DNA from: Gigaspora margarita
Lineage: Eukaryota > Glomeromycota > Glomeromycetes > Diversisporales > Gigasporaceae
NCBI GenBank assembly: GCA_009809945.1
Contig: WTPW01000689.1
Span: forward strand, 182,668-246,667
DNA: 64,000 nt
Reading direction: 5' to 3'
Positions 37,260 through 48,367 of the stretch are shown in pieces. Made by a program: the position numbers and the translations under genes. The notes beneath the pieces were generated by a model. It ran no database searches. It had not been told where the DNA came from and saw only the letters and a list, made by a program, of their open reading frames with translations. Numbering within the stretch: the first letter of the stretch is position 1; every line of letters begins with the position of its first letter.

Positions 37260-37550
37260 TCACGCAATACATTGGTTATGCATCATGATCAATTAAAGGT
37301 TATGATCATTAATTGAACAAAAAATTATAATTGATCGAACTAACTTTTGAAATCAATTATATCAAGTTCAAATCTCTAATTGTAATTGATTAAACTTTAT
37401 GATTGATTATAGCCTTTGATCAATTATGATCGATCAAAGGCTATGATCGATCATTAAGTTTGATCAATCATGATCAAACAAAAAATTTTATGATCGATCA
37501 TGATCGATTTGACCAAGCAATCGATCATATCATGTTCAAATTCAATCTCT
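37260..37550. repeat. Irregular 'gatcgatcatgatc' repeats
   Basis: Overlapping 'ttgatcaattatgatc' and 'gatcgatcatgatcga' words, in both orientations, lie just inside the right arm of the 4.9-kb element. Distinct in wording from the satellite to the left. Confidence 0.5.
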
Positions 37551-38073
37551 ACGGCCTTATCTACTCTACCCTAGTTTTTGGTTTAATTATTACCTGAACC
37601 CGAACCTGGTCATGAACTTCAAACCAAACTCAGACTGAACAAATATTTCAAGTTCAAGTTTGGTTCAGGTTTATTAATTCTAGGTTCAGTTCAGGTTCGG
37701 GTTCAAAGATTTGCAAAATTTTAAGTTCAGGTTTGGGTTCGACTGAACCTAAACTGAACCTGAACTGAACCCAATTTTGAAACACTAGCTCTTACTAAAA
37801 AAAAAAAATCTATATTAATAATAAAATCTTAATATATGTTTCCTGTTAAATAAAAAATAAAATTAATTATAAATAATCCTAGAAACTTATGTATTTAATA
37901 TAAAAAATAGATTATTATCAAGGCTTTTTATTTATATTTAATACTAAAGATGTTTACTGCTTGTATGTTTAGTTTTAAAAGGGCAACTACAAAAATTATA
38001 ATTATGTAAATATGTAAGCTATTAATATCTCAAATATTTAAATATTTAAATAAAAAAAAAACAAAATACTGTA

Positions 38074-38263
38074 CAGCGCGAACTATAGTACCCAGGTACA
38101 TTACATTCCATAGGCAAATTCCAAGTTAGTACCTGGTTACTGTACTAAGCAATTTTTAATATAAAAATTTTTTTTATATATGATATACCCTGGGTATTTT
38201 ATATTTCACTATATAATTTTTTTGAAGAGGGTACTTTGATATAGGGGTACTATAGTTCATGCA
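38074..38263. mobile_element. MITE, 190 bp, TA-flanked
   Basis: Inverted ends with 'gaactatagtaccc' and 'gggtactatagttc'. TA lies outside each end (38,072-38,073; 38,264-38,265), compatible with a Tc1/mariner-type target duplication. Confidence 0.6.
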
Positions 38264-38416
38264 TACGGTATATACACACTAGCAATCTGTATTAATAGTA
38301 AACCAAATTGTAAAAAACAGATTTTGTTTGCCTTATCATATGTATCTACCCATTTTTACTTTTTTATCTGCTATATTTTCTATTTTCAAAAATATTTGAT
38401 ATTACCAACAGGTAGA

Positions 38417-38698
38417 GATGGTAAAGTTTCTAGGTCCAGAACCTAAGAACCTGGTTTTAAAAACCAGTTTCTAATTTTGGAACCTAGATTTTTAGGTTTA
38501 TGATAGGTTTTTAGGTTCACAATGGGTTTTTAGGTTCTTAGATTCTTAGTTATTTAGATTTATAATAGGTTTAAGTTTTTAGATTTGAACCAGGTTCAGA
38601 AACCAGGTTTTGAAACTTTTTAAAAACCAGAATTTGAAATAAAACCTAAAGGTTCCAAACCAAAAGCTGAACCTAAGCCAACCTAACCATTTTTACCA
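38417..38698. mobile_element. Foldback of 'aggttc' repeats, 9-bp direct flanks
   Basis: Made of 'ttttaggttc' and complementary 'gaacctaa' repeats with ends 'tggtaaag' / 'tttttacca'. ACAGGTAGA is found on both sides (38,408-38,416 and 38,699-38,707), within a longer 15-base direct repeat. Probably Mutator-like, but borders are ambiguous. Confidence 0.5.
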
Positions 38699-39234
38699 AC
38701 AGGTAGAACCAGAACCCTAAATTATATATAGATAGGTAACAATTTGCTTTTTCTTATTTTAACTATTTTTTATAAGGGTTTTAAATTTAGTCACCTGCAC
38801 TGTAATGTACCCTTTTATATTTCTTAAAATTTTACTAGGGCAACCCCTGTTGCACTTTTAACAAAAAATGCACCTCTTGCAATTTTACTATAATCCTATA
38901 ATTCCAACCCTAATTATAATTCTATTTCTAACCCTAATTATGGTTTATATTTGTTACTATAGAGTGCACTACAGTGCAGGGTGCACTAAATTATAAAACC
39001 CTTTTTATAGAACTTTATATATTTAGTAATATTTTGACTATTTTTCTATAGATCTTTTCTTTTAGTATATATTAAAAATTTTTAAAACTATAGCTGTTCA
39101 TAGATTGCTTGGGGTCCTGTAGGGCCTCTCAAATAAAAAATAATAAACCCAATACACATATTAGTTTAGCCAATTAGAATTGTAAATTTTTATTATAAGA
39201 AAAATCACATGTTGTTACTAAATATGTCTGAAAA

Positions 39235-39545
39235 TAAGCTACCTTTTTTGGGCAAAAAATTATATAAAAAATCATGAAATAGCTTATTTTCAAATTTTTG
39301 AATATTTTGAAAAATTAAAAAATATACTAATAAAATATGTCTAATCGCTACCAAATTTTTATTATAAGTGTATTTTGATGGTCTGAACGAGTTTACTTAA
39401 TAGCACTTTTGAATGTTTACTTAATAAATTTAGACTTTTATATATAACAACTGCTAACAGATTTTTTAAGATTTTTGAAAAAAATCAAAGGGGTAGCTTA
39501 TATTATGTAGTAGCTTATTTTTGGATATATATGGTAGCCAATCAA
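39235..39545. mobile_element. Foldback with 'agctac..aaataagctacc' ends
   Basis: Ends 'aataagctacctttttt' and 'gtagcttatttttgg'. Internal wording matches 1-180 and the flanks of 61,640-62,155. Member of the dispersed foldback family. 38,710-39,230 before it has no gene. Confidence 0.55.
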
Positions 39546-39860
39546 ATCATAAAATAAAAAAAAATCAAAATTAATTAAAATTTATTAAAATTTATAGCTA
39601 AAGCTCAAAATAAATGCTATTAAATATTACTATTAAATAAGCAAGCATGTATTTATTAATTTTTTTTTGGTATTAAGATAAGGTCTTGCTTATATCTTTA
39701 TTAGTAATTTAGAAAAGCGACTACATAGAATATACTTCTTTGTATAAGCATGTATTTATTAATTCTATATCTACTCAAATTTTAATATTTTATCTATACT
39801 ATCTTATACAACTATTATTTTAATAAGAAACCTCTGCAATTTTAATACATCTTTTTATCA

Positions 39861-40532
39861 GGGTGTGGCGCTTTAGAGAAGTGGTCAAGGTGTCACCTCC
39901 CAAGCAGCAGGTTGTCAGTTCGAATCCCACTGGTGACATTTTGAAAATTAAGACCTGTGTTCAGTAATCGTGGCTTATGATCGGTTGGGCGCAAAACCTG
40001 TAACCTTGGTTTCACCATCTCGAATAGGAGCTTATGGGCACAATGGTGTACTATATCACAAATCCAAGGAACTGGAAAAAACCCATGAGAACTTGTTTAG
40101 CAAGTCCTGAGTTAGGAGGTAGTGAAAATTGGTCCTAAAAGCACAACCAAAATGAGAAGGTTGTGCTATGATCGGAACGAACCTAATAAAGGGCCAGTAG
40201 CCTCTGGCTTCTGAAGAATCCAGGCACTGGTACATGTGTGGGACATGGAAAATATCTGTGTGACAGTCACACCTGGGTGCCGTTAGGGGTAGCTGGAGAA
40301 GTCAGGCATGGTATATAAGGACTTGGCATAAGCCAGAGGGTTTAAATAGACAATACCCGTAGTTGGATTGTAGGTATGGCAGCTAGTGTAGAACCTTCAG
40401 GCAGACTACTTAAATTAGGCAACAAAAGTGCACATGTCGCTAGTTGTATCCTCACTCATAATTCTGAATGGGCGATAATAATCGTGCATTATGCAGTGTA
40501 CTGGCAGGACTGTTAAAGTATAAAAAAAAAAA
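39861..40532 (+). mobile_element. tRNA-derived SINE, 672 bp, 17-bp TSD
   Basis: The first ~80 bases look like a tRNA: an A-box-like 'tagagaagtggtc' (~39,873) and a B-box 'agttcgaatcc' (~39,917). About 550 bases of unrelated body follow, then a poly-A tail (40,522-40,534). The insertion is flanked by a perfect 17-bp direct repeat 'aatacatctttttatca' (39,844-39,860 and 40,533-40,549). No protein is encoded. Pol III transcription and borrowed LINE machinery are expected from the class, not shown. Confidence 0.85.
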
Positions 40533-40549
40533 AATACATCTTTTTATCA

Positions 40550-41320
40550 TATTATAAAAGCATATAATAATATTATTAATAAATTGTATAGTTAATTAAC
40601 ATTATTCATATTCTTTTAATGTTTAAAGAATATCTATACAATACTTAAAATAAAAAATAAGCAAACTAATTCCTTTCTCTTATATTAATGTTATTAAAAC
40701 TAATTAGTTAATATAGAGATTGTAATTTACTTATAAATTCTACTGGTGAAATCTAATATAAAGGATAAAGAATTAAGAGAAATTAAATTATTATTATTAT
40801 AGTATAGTATAAAAACTTCAAGTTTTACTTAATATGCTTTGTGGGTTCACAAAAGAGATAATTTATCTAAGCTTCTAAAAAAGTACTATAAAATATATAA
40901 AAAAATTCTGAATTAATTGTGTAATATTCTACAAACCCAGAGCACTTGGAACAGTTCTATCTATTAATATTATCTGATAAAGGTATTGATTACCCAATGG
41001 TTTTGTAAAAAAACTAATGATACAAAAAAATTTATTACCTTTACTATATAAGTGCAAAATAATATACAGAGATGTAATTTTAAAATTTAGTCTAAATAAA
41101 GCAGTTTTATTAAGTAAAATATTGATTTATAAACAAATTTTTAGTTTGTTTTGATTTTTGCATTTTTTATTTTATATCTGATCTCAAATCTGATTGGCTA
41201 GTGAAATAGTAGCAATATTTTTTAGGATAGTTATGCTAGAAAAGTTTAATATACAGGGTATTAAGTCAAACTTTTGTCTGAATTGAACTTACTATATACT
41301 AATAAAAAGTTTTTTATGAA
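40550..41320. other. Intergenic, no gene seen
   Basis: AT-rich, no coding frame or repeat of note. Confidence 0.45.
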
Positions 41321-41327
41321 ATTTTAG

Positions 41328-42575
41328 TATTAATTGATAATCTAGAAAGTGATTATAGTGTAATATAATGCAAATCATATATGAAAATTACTAAAGGCAA
41401 AATGTAGTGTACTTTTTATTTTTCTTACTAAGTTAATAATACATGCCCACTAATTGAAAGTTGTAGAGCTCATCAAGATGCATCTAACGGTAGTTAAATC
41501 ATTCAAATCGGCCTAGTAAATGGCAAGATATATCAAAAAATGATTGGACGGCTATATAAAATCTCTATAGGGAATACTAAGTGTTTGGTGTTTTACAAAA
41601 CCTGCAATATAAACAAACATTGCTTACATAGAAATTTTATATAGTCATCCAATCATTTTTCAATGATATTTCACCTTCTACTAGGCCAATTTGGATAATT
41701 TAACAACTGTTAGATGCATCTTGATAAGCTCTACAACTTTCAATAGTTGTTGCTTGATTTCCTGAAAGTTATTCTCTGGCAGCTTATTTTTTCAACACTA
41801 TATCCCTGATAGGATGTTTAACCTATAGCATTTTTTGTTGACAGAATCTTTTCTCGATATACCATATTTTCAACCACCCCTTTCCTTGACAGAACATATT
41901 TTTGAAAAGACATTTTACTAATATAACATATTTCAAAAAGAATATTTTTCTGATATGACATATTTCTGATATCTTTTTTCAACAAGATTTTTCTCCAATT
42001 AGAAATTTCATTTAAATATAATTATTGGGCAGAGTGATATATTTATAATAATTACATTACATGCTTAAGAACTCAGTCTAAATTAGATTAGGGTTAGAGT
42101 TAGATTAGAGTTAGGTGATAGTATAATTTAGGCCAAGTTGATAGTGCTAGTAGACAAATAATTTAGTTGCATAATTTTACTAGATTTATCATTCTTGTTA
42201 GAAAAGTGTATTCAATAAAACTAGAAAGTCAAATTAGAAATATATCATATCCAATAAATATCTTGTCAAAAATATGAGATATCAAGAAAAGTAGATATCG
42301 AAAACATGGTATGTCGAGAAAAGATTATATCAACAAAAAGTGCTATAGGTGAAATATTCTGTTAGGGATATAGTGTCAGAAAAAGAGCTGGCAGAGAACT
42401 AACTTTTAGGGAATCATACCAAAATTCTTTCAATTAGTGGATATGTGTCATTAACTTAGTAAGAAAAATAATTTTAGATAGAAGCATGCCACATTTCTCC
42501 TATAGTGATTTTCATATATGATTTGTATTATGTTATACTATGATTACTTTCCAGTTGACTGGCAGATTATCAATT
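41328..42575. mobile_element. Two-level foldback
   Basis: The outer arms 41,328-41,460 and 42,400-42,575 are inverted copies ('atcatatatgaaaat.acta', 'ttcttactaagttaat'). The inner arms 41,765-42,000 and 42,200-42,400 also pair ('ctctggcagct', 'cactatatccctgata', 'aacctatagcattttttgtt'). A third inverted repeat (~41,445-41,765, ends 'gaaagttgtagagct') is inserted in the left arm. Confidence 0.7.
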
Positions 42576-42579
42576 AATA

Positions 42580-43335
42580 AAGTTTTTTTTTAACCTAATT
42601 TAATAGTAAAACCTAATCCTAATTTAATTTAACTACAAAAAAGTTTTAGTAAAATTTTTTAATTTGGTAACACTAGAGTTTTACTGCATATTATTTTGTA
42701 TTTATATAGTAGTACTTAAGTTTAAAAAAGTAATAAACACTAGTTAAAATCAAAAACATTACTTTAATATTATCAAAAATTGCTTATAATAATAGCAGTC
42801 TAATATAATATTGACTAATAACAGATTGATAGGTTGCAGTTTTAAGAAAGTTTGTTGCATATTAGTTATAAGTCAGTAAACATATTTATAGAATAGTATA
42901 AATATTAGTGAAATTATAATGAAGATATAAGAAAAATATTTAGATTAATATTTGGATAATAAATTTATCAATGTTATAAAAGTTATAACTGTTTGTTCAC
43001 TTAAAGCATTCTGATTGGTCGAATTTGGGTACTGTGATATGGATCGTTATCAGGTGATCTTCATCATGTGATTTACAGATGCCGTCCTATTATTTGACTT
43101 TAAAAAAAATAACCGCATGTTAGAATTCTTAATTTTGCTAAATTATACCCTAAAATTACTTAACATAGAAGTTTTTATAAGTGATTATGCAGATAATACT
43201 ATGTATTAAAATTTGTATTATCTTTAGGATCAGTATGACAATACAAGTTTATTAAATTAAAAATACTTATTACATATTATTAATACAACCTTTAACTATA
43301 TACACTGGCAATAATTTTTTTTTTACTAATTCTAT
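42580..43335. other. Intergenic, no gene seen
   Basis: AT-rich; no recognisable feature. Confidence 0.4.
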
Positions 43336-43337
43336 AA

Positions 43338-44574
43338 GGGTAGAGACATTTATCAGGTAATTTCCACCTCTTAAAAGGGTAACTCCCTCCCCCACCTGAT
43401 ACTAAAATTAGCCAATCAAATTCAAGTAAATAATATATACCAACCAGACCCAAATTAGACTTTAGTCAAGTTTGAGTTTGGTTCAGATTTGGTCTGAAGT
43501 CTGCAAACTAATTTGAATTTGAATAAATTTAGATATATTTTTGGTAATAAGCAAGTTTATTTAGTGTATGAAGTTAGAATTAATTAGTAAAATTTTGTGA
43601 ATCATAAGATTTTATAGAATTTTATTAATAAAATTATATAAAATCTTATAATTTACAAATTTTTATTAATTAAGTCTAACTTTATACACTAAGTAAACTT
43701 GTTCCACATCCAAAGATACATTAAATCAGTAGAAATATTTAACTTTTACTTAAAATTTAGATATTAGATGCATGGTTTTTGATTTTTGATCAAAAAAGCC
43801 AAATTTAAGTATCTTTTCTCCAAATTTCAAGTAAAATAAAAACAATTCTGCCAATTTAATGTATTTTTAGGTGCTAAATAAGTTTAATTAGTGCATTAAG
43901 TTAGGATTAAATTGTGAAATCTTGTGAATAATAAGATTTTATAGAATTTTATTAATAAAATTCTATAAAATATTATAATTCGCAAAATTTTACTCATTAA
44001 TTCTAATATAATGCACTAAGTAAACTCGTTCAGCACCTAAAAATACATTAAATTAATGGTGTAGTTTTTATTTTACTTGAAATTTGAAGAAAAGATGCTT
44101 AAATTTGACTTTTTGATCTAAAATCTAAAATTATGCATCTATTCTCTAAATTTCAAGTAAAATAAAAATAATTATGCCAATTTTATGTAATAATAGATGC
44201 TAAACAAGTTTACTTGGTGCATTAAGTTAGGATTATTTAATAAAAATTTGTAAATTATAAGATTTTATATAATTTTATTAATAAAATTCTATAAAATCTT
44301 ATAATTCACGAAATTTTACTAATAAATTCTAACTTCATGCACCAAGTAAACTTGTTCAGAACCAAAAAATACATATAAATATATTCAAACTCAGACCAGT
44401 CTGCAAACTTTGGACCAGACCCATACCAAACCTTAATTGAGTCTGAGTTTGGTTAAGCAATTTCTCAATCCAAATTGGCAATTTTGATTGGCTAATAATA
44501 CTATATTATATAGCATCTGACAATCCCTCTGACCTCCTCCTCTCTAAAAAATCAGATGATAAATGTCTCTACCC
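43338..44574. mobile_element. PIF/Harbinger-type palindromic element, 1.24 kb
   Basis: Ends 'gggtagagacatttatc' and 'gataaatgtctctaccc'. TAA lies on both sides, the 3-bp target duplication type of PIF/Harbinger. The interior consists of three ~300-bp inverted units containing 'ataagattttatagaattt' and complements with 'aagtaaacttgttc' borders. No transposase. Confidence 0.7.
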
Positions 44575-44984
44575 TAACAAACTTATGCAATAAATATTTT
44601 TTTCGTTAAACCTTCTTATATTTATTGCAAAATTAAGCAATTTATTTGAAATGAACAATTGTTTTAATGCTTCATTTTTATGTTATGTTACATCAATTTT
44701 TCATTCACTTGCTTCATTTTTGTGTTACATTACATCAATTTTTTATTTACTATAAGTATTGTTTGCACAGTCAATATATAATGAGCATTGTTCACATTCT
44801 CTATATATATATTAGTTGCATTTACAATTTTCAATCAAAAACTTCTAAAATTTTAGTAATATAGATAAAGTCATAAAATTTTTTTTATTCTTATTCGAAA
44901 TTAATAATATCAACATTTTTTTTTACAACAAATATTCTATTGTATATGCCACACTATAGATCCATAAGTCAAAAATAAGAGAAG

Positions 44985-45129
44985 TTGATGCAGCATGAAA
45001 GCACAAAAAAAAAGCCATAGAAACACTAGAACAATGTCAATATTGACAACAAGCAGATTTTAGTGCAAGAATCTAGCAATGTTCTATTAGAAGCAAAGAA
45101 CAGTTTTTACTACAAATTCAGAATAGAGG
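44985..45129 (+). pseudogene. Helitron Rep/helicase N-terminal fragment
   Basis: The frame ending 'EQFLLQIQNRG' at 45,129 contains a decayed 'AIETLEQCQ..QQADFSARI' repeat, typical of the charged N-terminal repeats of AM-fungal Helitron proteins, with stops. Joined at the empty insertion site it continues in frame with 'VHNFSEALNTGYHPIPH' at ~59,930, so it is the 5' part of the Helitron gene at 59,884-64,000. The true Helitron 5' end was not located. Confidence 0.6.
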
Positions 45130-45748
45130 AGTAGGGCGTAAAAGGGAGTTCTAGGACAGAATTCTAGTAATGTATCCAGAAGAGGCTCCAAGTCTCTCTA
45201 CAAACCTTTCTTGATATATTTAATCATATATCGAATTCAAGCTCCAAATTACAATAGAGCCAGATCCTGTTAACTTATTCTCCTTACTCCTAAATTTGGG
45301 CTTCCAATATTAAGAAGTACATAGTCTTTGTTAACGCTCTGGCTATGTTTTTAATTCTAAATAAGATAACAAAAAAATTATGCTATATTGCTTGCCTTTA
45401 AAATGAACAGAGAGCACCGAGGACCAAAGTGTCTGAGTGTGCTTCTCTGCAGGCCCATTCAAGCCTAATATACATACTATTTTCTATGTTATTCTAGAAT
45501 TAATTCAAAAAGCGATTCATTACTATTTAGCAAAGGACAAAAAATGCTAAGTCTTACCTCGCAGAGGTGAGATTTAGCTATTAGGAGTGAGACTTATCTG
45601 ATCAGAGGTAAGATTTAGCTATTAGAGGTGAGAATTATCTGATCAGAGGTGAGACTTATCCGATCAAAGGTAAGACTTATCCGAGGTGAGACTTATCTAA
45701 GGTGAGACTTATTATACATATCTCAAAGTCTCATTGCCACGTCTCACC
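45130..45748 (+). repeat. Left terminal inverted repeat
   Basis: Inverted copy of 59,264-59,883, high identity with a few indels. The inner third (45,555-45,720) is a minisatellite of 'aggtgagacttatc.gatc' and 'agatttagctatta' units. Confidence 0.9.
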
Positions 45749-45750
45749 CA

Positions 45751-46098
45751 TTAGCAATCAATAAGATCTAGCTTCTGAGCTTTATCANGCAATTTATTAT
45801 AATATTGNATAANATAATAGCCTNTNATATGCTNTGCACACCNGCCACAATCTGTAGCTNTAGGTTTACCACAATCAGTACAAGGATAGCNCTTTTTACT
45901 TTTCCAATNATGCTGGCATCCTTNTGGANGAATACAAGCTTTACCACAAATCTTACCAGAGTTATGAAGATAATCACAAATATAAGGATAGCACTTTTTA
46001 CTTTTCCAATGATGCTGGCTTTCTTCTGAACAAATATAAGCTTTACTATAAATATTACCAGAGTTATGAAGATAATCACAAGTATAAAGATTCTTCAT
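45751..46098 (-). CDS. Cys/His-rich duplicated zinc-binding-type protein
   Basis: 115 codons immediately inside the left TIR. Two tandem ~34-residue modules read C-D-Y-L-H-N-S-G-x-I-x-x-K-A-x-I-C-x-x-x-x-Q-H-x-W-K-S-K-K-x-Y-P. They are followed by a C-x-x-C-G-K-P...C-G-x-C-A-x-H cluster that resembles a zinc ribbon. No family I can name. Twelve single N bases fall in the C-terminal half, so several residues are unknown. Position next to the TIR and beside the integrase suggests an element-specific DNA- or RNA-binding factor (inference). The frame has no internal stop, unlike its neighbours. Confidence 0.6.
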   Translation of the reverse strand: MKNLYTCDYLHNSGNIYSKAYICSEESQHHWKSKKCYPYICDYLHNSGKICGKACIXPXGCQHXWKSKKXYPCTDCGKPXATDCGXCAXHXXGYYXXQYYNKLXDKAQKLDLIDC

Positions 46099-46191
46099 TT
46101 ACTATAAAATAAAAATTTTTAATAATAGTAGAAAATAATTAATTAAAGAAAAAAGTTTGTAAAGAATTTATATAAAAATTTTCTTTTACAA

Positions 46192-46571
46192 TGAGCACAC
46201 AAAATCAATCAACCAAAGCCAAGCCCACATACAAAGAAGTCGAGCAAGCTTTAATTAACGTAATAAAAGCAGGCCTCTATTATAGAAAACCAAAAGACGG
46301 CAAGTTCATGCAAAACTATAAAGAAAAAATTAAAAAATTACGCTAGGCGGAAGACCCAGAAGAATATATACTAAATTTGGCCATAAAAATATTTCCCAAT
46401 GAAGAAAAATATCATAAAATCAAAGATGACTACAAAGAATTTTATGGCCAGGATCCAAAGATTCTTACTTCCATAATGGAATTATATAAGTTATATTACA
46501 AATTAGCCAAAGATCATTTCGTCAAAGAAGCTCAGATCAATAAAGAAGCAGAAGATTTCCTTAATTTATAA
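46192..46571 (+). pseudogene. Small charged ORF, one stop
   Basis: 126 codons from the ATG at 46,192 to the TAA at 46,569-46,571, with a single internal TAG ('KKLR-stop-AEDPEEY'). A CAG-to-TAG change would explain that stop. Lys/Glu/Tyr-rich and probably all helical. No recognisable family. Divergent from the Cys/His gene, the two starts being ~95 bases apart, which suggests a shared promoter region in that gap. Confidence 0.5.
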
Positions 46572-46576
46572 AAGGC

Positions 46577-46740
46577 CAGGAACACCAACTTGAAGCATTC
46601 CACGAGCATCTTTTATATTATAAAAATATACTAATGAGCATGACATGTATGTCACAGGCACAGTAATGTGGCACAGTAAATTTCAAAGATCAGGAACACC
46701 AACTTGAAGCATTCCACGAACATCTTTCATATCATAAAAT
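46577..46740. repeat. 50-bp direct repeat
   Basis: 'caggaacaccaacttgaagc' followed by 'attccacga.catctttyatat' occurs at 46,577-46,626 and again at 46,691-46,740. It lies in the gap between the small plus-strand ORF and the 3' end of the integrase. Confidence 0.75.
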
Positions 46741-46757
46741 TTTTAATTCGTAAGTAC

Positions 46758-47849
46758 CTACTGGGGCAGTAATTCTGTATCAGAAGGAATGATTTGAAGC
46801 TCTTCTCTAACAAAAGACCGCTTCAGCCCATTGCTTTCATCATCTTCTAACCAATATAAGATTGGCTGATTTTTTTGTACCAAAGATTCCTTAATATGAT
46901 AAATTTAAGGACTCCAATTATAGTCAGTCGCTCTTTTAGGACCCATTTCTAACTCACTCGGTTCAAGTAAATATCATACTGAGATATTATAAGATAGCTT
47001 GGATTCATCAAATCCCATAGGCCCATTGTGTAATTTAGAAGATGTCGAAATAATCTGTTTCATTTTTATAGCTTTAGCAGGGGGCATACCAATTAATCTA
47101 GTTACCAAATTATTAAGATTATCAATAATTATATAAAGATTTTTAACCCAAGCCCTCGATCTCTTAGATATAGGTAACAATAAATCAGAAGCATCCTGTA
47201 ACTGAAACAATTTTTCAGCTAAAGTATGATTAAATCTTTCAACAATATCTTGGCTTCTATGAGATGTACCAACTTTAATTTTAACATTATTTTTTTCCAT
47301 TAATTCTTTACAATCAGATTTAAATTCAGAACTGGGATCGACCATTAATAATTTAGGCCAAATAAGAGGGCACTTGGAATTACTATAAACTTTTTTAAAG
47401 GCCTTGGCCACAGAATAAGCTGATCTATCAGCTAAAGGAACTGCCTACTTAAATTGTGAAGCCACATATACTATACATAAGCAATATTTATAAGTTATAT
47501 TATTAATTCGGTTATGGGGCATATAAAGAATATCAGCTTGATGACATTCATTAGGAATCTGTATACTATTAAATGAGGCTCTAGGAATAAATCTTGAACG
47601 GGGTTTATGAATCTGATATAAAGCCTGTTTTTCAAGCCAATTATATACCTCATCTATAGAAAAATTATATCCGGCTTTTAAAGAAGCTTCATACAATTTT
47701 TTTATGGTTCTTTGATAGCTATTAGGTTGATAATAAATCTTATGCAAAGCAATAGATATATCTAGTTTACGAACATTTCCAGAATCTATTTGTATTATAG
47801 GAATAGACAATATTTTTCTTGTCTTTTCGCAATTCTTGCTCAAAGCCAA
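46758..47849 (-). pseudogene. Retroviral-type integrase (rve, DDE) with C-terminal domain
   Basis: One reading frame over ~364 codons with three in-frame stops (TAG 47,445, TGA 46,974, TAA 46,905). An N-terminal helical region ('KLYEASLKAGYNFSIDEVYNWL') precedes the catalytic core. Candidate core residues are the Asp in 'ECHQADILYMPHNR' (~47,545), the Asp in 'LMVDPSSEFKS' (~47,340) and the Glu in 'VERFNHTLAEKLF' (~47,235), the D..D..E layout of rve integrases. The tail 'RATDYNWSP.IYHIKESLV' to 'FVREELQIIPSDTELLPQ' is the usual C-terminal extension. It would insert the element DNA and create the 5-bp duplication. No ATG at the front: the frame opens with 'YLALSKNCEK', which overlaps the repeated module described elsewhere. 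Dead in this copy. Confidence 0.88.
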
Positions 47850-47925
47850 ATAACAAGTTTATCACTTTTTTCTTGAAAAATAAGTAATCACTATATATTG
47901 TTTTTTGAGCTTGCGAAAAAAACTG
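47815..47925. repeat. Intra-element module copy 1
   Basis: 'cttttcgcaattcttgctca' hairpin half followed ~80 bases later by 'ttttttgagcttgcgaaaaa'. It sits between the divergent integrase and coiled-coil genes. The second motif and its 'attactatttgttg'-like lead recur at 59,215-59,262. Confidence 0.6.
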
Positions 47926-48330
47926 GAAAAATAGGTGAAAGAATTGAGCAATTTAAAGGTACCTTATTAGCTATATAAGATCAAGTCTACAAATTACAAC
48001 AGGACCTTGTCTCAAAAGAGGATTATATTAATTACCTTGAAAAAGAAATCTTAATTCGTGATGAAGTTCTAGACCCATTATGATTAGAAATTTCTAATCT
48101 TAAAGAACAGTTAGAAAAGATGCTTCAAGATTCAGAGAATTAAGGAAATTATATAGATTATTTAGAAAAACAGTTAGCAATTTTTCAGGAAGAAATAGAC
48201 TGTTTTTCTCACAAGCTCTTTTTTCTTACAAATTCGAAAAAAGAAAATTTGGATAACAAATCAATTCTGCCTGAAAAAATCAAAAGTAGGTCAGAAAACC
48301 TAATTTATCTACTGAATATAACAATAATAT
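47898..48330 (+). pseudogene. Coiled-coil ORF remnant
   Basis: The frame opens as 'FFELAKKTGKIGERIEQF', directly from the T-run/gagcttgcg/A-run motif. It continues as a heptad-rich coiled coil ('DLVSKEDYINYLEKEIL', 'LEISNLKEQLEKMLQDS', 'GNYIDYLEKQLAIFQEEI') with three stops (TAA, TGA, TAA). It then reads 'FSHKLFFLTNSKKENLDN', the repeated module. Possibly an upstream partner or N-terminal extension of the Gag-like gene that starts at 48,368. Function unknown. Confidence 0.45.
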
Positions 48331-48367
48331 ATCTGGCTTCAAGCAAGAATTGCAAGAAGGCGGGAAT

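Larger units (their letters stand above)
32884..37787. mobile_element. Mutator-like non-autonomous element, 4.9 kb
   Basis: Starts 'agtgttccta' and ends 'gaaacacta'. The flanks gctctcact (32,875-32,883) and gctcttact (37,788-37,796) form a 9-bp target duplication with one mismatch, the size typical of Mutator-like elements. Arms of ~200 bases are rich in 'gggttcagttc' / 'gaactgaacc'. The interior carries a foldback, telomere-like repeats, the GATC satellite, an assembly gap and a hAT. No transposase was seen. Same family as 51,916-52,581 and 62,391-62,675. Confidence 0.7.

Noticed and set aside
39863-39940. Stand-alone tRNA gene
   Set aside because: A and B boxes are present, but acceptor and anticodon stems do not fold cleanly and the sequence is the 5' head of a poly-A-tailed element with a target duplication.
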